A DNA stretch of 64,000 bases from Sphingobacteriales bacterium (lineage in GTDB: Bacteria; Bacteroidota; Bacteroidia; Chitinophagales; Chitinophagaceae): assembly GCA_016235125.1 (NCBI GenBank), contig JACRLZ010000006.1:328058-392057 (forward strand), given 5' to 3'. Below are positions 62,901-64,000 of this stretch, in pieces. The notes beneath the pieces are model-generated. The model had not been told where the DNA came from, did not search any database, and was given only the letters and a program-made list of their open reading frames with translations. Numbering within the stretch: position 1 is the stretch's first letter; each line of letters begins with the position of its first letter. A program made the translations under genes and the position numbers.

Positions 62901-64000
62901 TAGAAATTTGTTCTACCCCTTGTCCGGCGCCGCCAACCATTACAACCACAGGTACGCTTTCGCCATTTACTTCTTGTAGTGGTACAGCATCGGCAGAACA
63001 AACATTTACTGTTTCTGGAGCAGATTTAACAGCTAACCTTGTGGTTACCGCACCTGCCGATTTTGAAGTGTCTACTACATCAGGTAGCGGTTTTGGCAGC
63101 AGTGTTACATTGATTCCTTCGTCCGGAACGGTTCCCACTACAACAATTTATGTACGAATGGCTGCAACAGCAGTTGGATCACCTTCGGGAAATATTGCAT
63201 GTACATCTACAGGCGCTACCACACAAAATGTGGCAGTCAGTGGAGTTGCGACTGCACAACCCACCCCTGCTGATGCGGGATTAGACAAGACGATATGTGC
63301 CAATCCGGGCAGTGTTGCTATGACAGGTAATACACCTTCGGTGGGTACAGGCACCTGGACACAGGTAGCAGGTCCTGCTGCTGGTAATATTGTGTCGCCC
63401 AATTCACCGACCACAAATATTACGGGTTTAACTACACCCGGTACTTATACCTTCCAGTGGACGATCACTAATGCACCCTGTCCTCCTTCATCCGATGAAG
63501 TGGATGTGGTGGTAAATCCCAACCCGCCGACACCGGCCATTTCCGGAGGTAATGTAACGGTATGCCAGGGAACGACGGTAACATTATCGGCACCTGCAGA
63601 TCCGAATTATACTTATCAGTGGGCAAGACATTTGGCAACGGAACCCTGGGTAAATATGGGTACCGGACAAACGCAGGCAGTGACAACGTCGGGTCTGTAC
63701 CGGGTTACTGTCACCAACCAGTTTGGCTGTTCAACAACTTCCACCGATGTATATGTAAATGTAGCTGACTATGTTTTCAATGGTTCATTGGGAGCAGGCG
63801 ATCCGCAGCAAACCGGAAGGATCAACAGGTTTGGGGTGGTAAGCACCTGTGCAGCGCCGAAAGTATGTCCGGGTATATTTAGTGCGGTAGGAGCAAGATT
63901 CTATGACGCTTATACAATTACCAATATCCGGGCTGTGCCGGTATGCGCCACTATTGGTCTTAACAGTAATTGCGGGACAAATATCTTCAATGTAGCTTAC
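59912..64000 (+). CDS. M36 (fungalysin) metalloprotease with adhesive tail, 3' end outside the window
   Basis: Secreted zinc protease, at least 1362 aa; the frame is still open at the window edge. Order: signal peptide (ends VKAQ), FTP-type propeptide (about 20-200), M36 catalytic domain with zinc motif HEYGH at 459-463 and third ligand E487 in GEGWSDWY, an Ig-like segment (about 650-748), an FN3-like domain (about 750-845, LTWNALAAAETYEVQVATDA), a proprotein-convertase P-domain (about 850-1005, ITHTWVGDLRVTLTSP, SGTWTLTVQDFASGDGG), then Cys- and Thr-rich Ig-like repeats. Such tails usually end in a type IX secretion sorting domain, which would lie beyond the window. Confidence 0.92.
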   Translation, partial: MRKVFTLLTFIVFVGASVKAQVASKAQVAKQLITTITGSDRPSDEDLSAMKLSVETYSRNNGVSHVYFQQHIGEIPVYNAIMGVHVTRDNKLLIYNSRFASLKGQDNLVTNPVLTPEQAVQSAITALNLKSTAPLVLKQPGTGPIKYTVFDKGSVACEDIKVQLIYQPTDKQGIRLAWQVEIYTVKQTDYWVVRIDAATGQLLDKNNYVVSCDFGVSGNRTCKHGFTPFKKISETPAVHTPMFMLPTMDKSNNITKKKFTPFFADGSSYSVYPYPVESPNHTVPLPPADGRVTVNEPSTAGSPFGWHDTNGVVGAEFTTTQGNNVHAYTDIDADNLPDAGSSPDGGAGLDFIFPIDLTLAPSTYRPAAVTNLFYWNNFFHDFMYGYGFDEPSGNFQVNNYGNGGTGNDDVRAEAQDGSGTNNANFFTPADGSRPRMQMFIGTNPTPDVDGDLDNLVIVHEYGHGVSNRLTGGPANVSCLGNQEQMGEGWSDWYGLMLTMKPTDVATTQRPVGTYLFGQPTTGPGIRPAPYTTDMLVNPAVYDDIKTLAVPHGVGYVWASMIWDLSWELIAKYGMAAGFNVAMNIVTEGMKLQPCSPGFVDGRDAILAADLSLYSGANRCLIWRVFARRGLGFSANQGLSSSRSDGTQAFDLPPTCFVDAVPTTISVCQPNNAVATINVGDGYSGPVTLSVSGNPAGTSVSFSVNPVTGPSSSTLTIGNTGAAVAGTYPITVSGTDGSLTYSDNFSLSIQSAAPAATTLTAPANGAVNVANPVLTWNALAAAETYEVQVATDAGFVTIVASATGLISPNYTPAGLLNLTTYYWRTRAVNICGIGNYSSVFSFTTANVTCATTPSTNVPVTISSSGTPTITSTLAIPTCGTITGVKVQNLNITHTWVGDLRVTLTSPVGTIITLFDRPGVPASSFGCSGDNLALNFDDAAILTAANFENTCGNLPAISGTFQPISALSGLNGENMSGTWTLTVQDFASGDGGTLDSWGLEICSTPCPAPPTITTTGTLSPFTSCSGTASAEQTFTVSGADLTANLVVTAPADFEVSTTSGSGFGSSVTLIPSSGTVPTTTIYVRMAATAVGSPSGNIACTSTGATTQNVAVSGVATAQPTPADAGLDKTICANPGSVAMTGNTPSVGTGTWTQVAGPAAGNIVSPNSPTTNITGLTTPGTYTFQWTITNAPCPPSSDEVDVVVNPNPPTPAISGGNVTVCQGTTVTLSAPADPNYTYQWARHLATEPWVNMGTGQTQAVTTSGLYRVTVTNQFGCSTTSTDVYVNVADYVFNGSLGAGDPQQTGRINRFGVVSTCAAPKVCPGIFSAVGARFYDAYTITNIRAVPVCATIGLNSNCGTNIFNVAY

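Noticed and set aside
62413..63138. Long open frame (241 codons) on the minus strand inside the M36 gene
   Set aside because: It is antisense to a well-supported coding frame with clear domains; its Val/Pro-rich text mirrors Thr/Gly codons of the sense strand.

Overview
The window looks like a chromosomal piece of a Bacteroidota genome, most likely a Chitinophagaceae-type member (inference). It has moderate-to-low GC, few recognisable Shine-Dalgarno sites, promoter-like TTTG-N19-TAnnTTTG sequences, many 'AQ'-type and lipoprotein signal peptides, an alternative complex III (Act) operon, the futalosine menaquinone enzyme MqnC, and families typical of the phylum (CRTAC1-like VCBS proteins, DUF4143 ATPases, M36 peptidases with long adhesive tails). 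No rRNA, tRNA, CRISPR array, prophage or complete IS element was seen.

Layout. 1-2.2 kb: a two-component pair (the kinase is cut by the window edge) and a small secreted protein. 2.2-6.9 kb, minus strand: a CRTAC1-like repeat protein overlapping a vanadium-haloperoxidase/PAP2 gene. 6.9-8.5 kb: two divergent cytochrome c lipoproteins. 8.7-10.8 kb: two small membrane proteins and mqnC. 10.9-16.9 kb: an aspartyl protease-PDZ protein, an active/inactive M16 peptidase pair and a fused alpha-beta 2-oxoacid dehydrogenase E1. 17-21.5 kb: an FGE-fold protein, small ORFs, a broken zinc-ribbon gene, a D-aminoacylase and a Crp/Fnr regulator with small membrane proteins. 21.6-27.1 kb, minus strand: a tandem array of paralogous membrane proteins that start MEVHxHxH, with a TPR membrane protein, a frameshifted remnant and a DUF4143 ATPase. 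27.2-29.5 kb: a penicillin-acylase-type Ntn hydrolase. 29.7-32.9 kb: a multi-PAS histidine kinase and a small coiled-coil protein. 33-36 kb: a type IIG-like restriction-modification protein. 36.2-43.6 kb: a secreted protein, another MEVHxHxH remnant, a Bro-N protein, an M19 dipeptidase, a class C serine hydrolase, a carboxypeptidase-regulatory-like protein and a DUF6787-PurN fusion. 43.8-59.7 kb: the respiratory operon actABCDEF-coxBA-ctaB-two subunit III genes-subunit IV-sco-DUF420. 59.9 kb to the end: an M36 metalloprotease running off the window.

How it fits together. The operon from 43.8 kb encodes a menaquinol:cytochrome c route (ActA-F) passing electrons to an aa3-type oxidase (CoxB, CoxA, subunit III-like and IV), with heme O synthase, a Sco copper chaperone and a DUF420 protein for assembly. 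MqnC at 9.6 kb belongs to the pathway that would supply the quinone.

The feature that stands out most is short self-complementary DNA of several unrelated families. Three copies lie in frame inside genes (mqnC, the E1 alpha-beta linker, the pro-peptide spacer of the acylase). Others fill the spacers of the Act/Cox operon and several other gaps. The second notable system is the uncharacterised MEVHxHxH family: three intact tandem copies plus two decayed ones. All functions are read from the sequence by eye; no database search was run.
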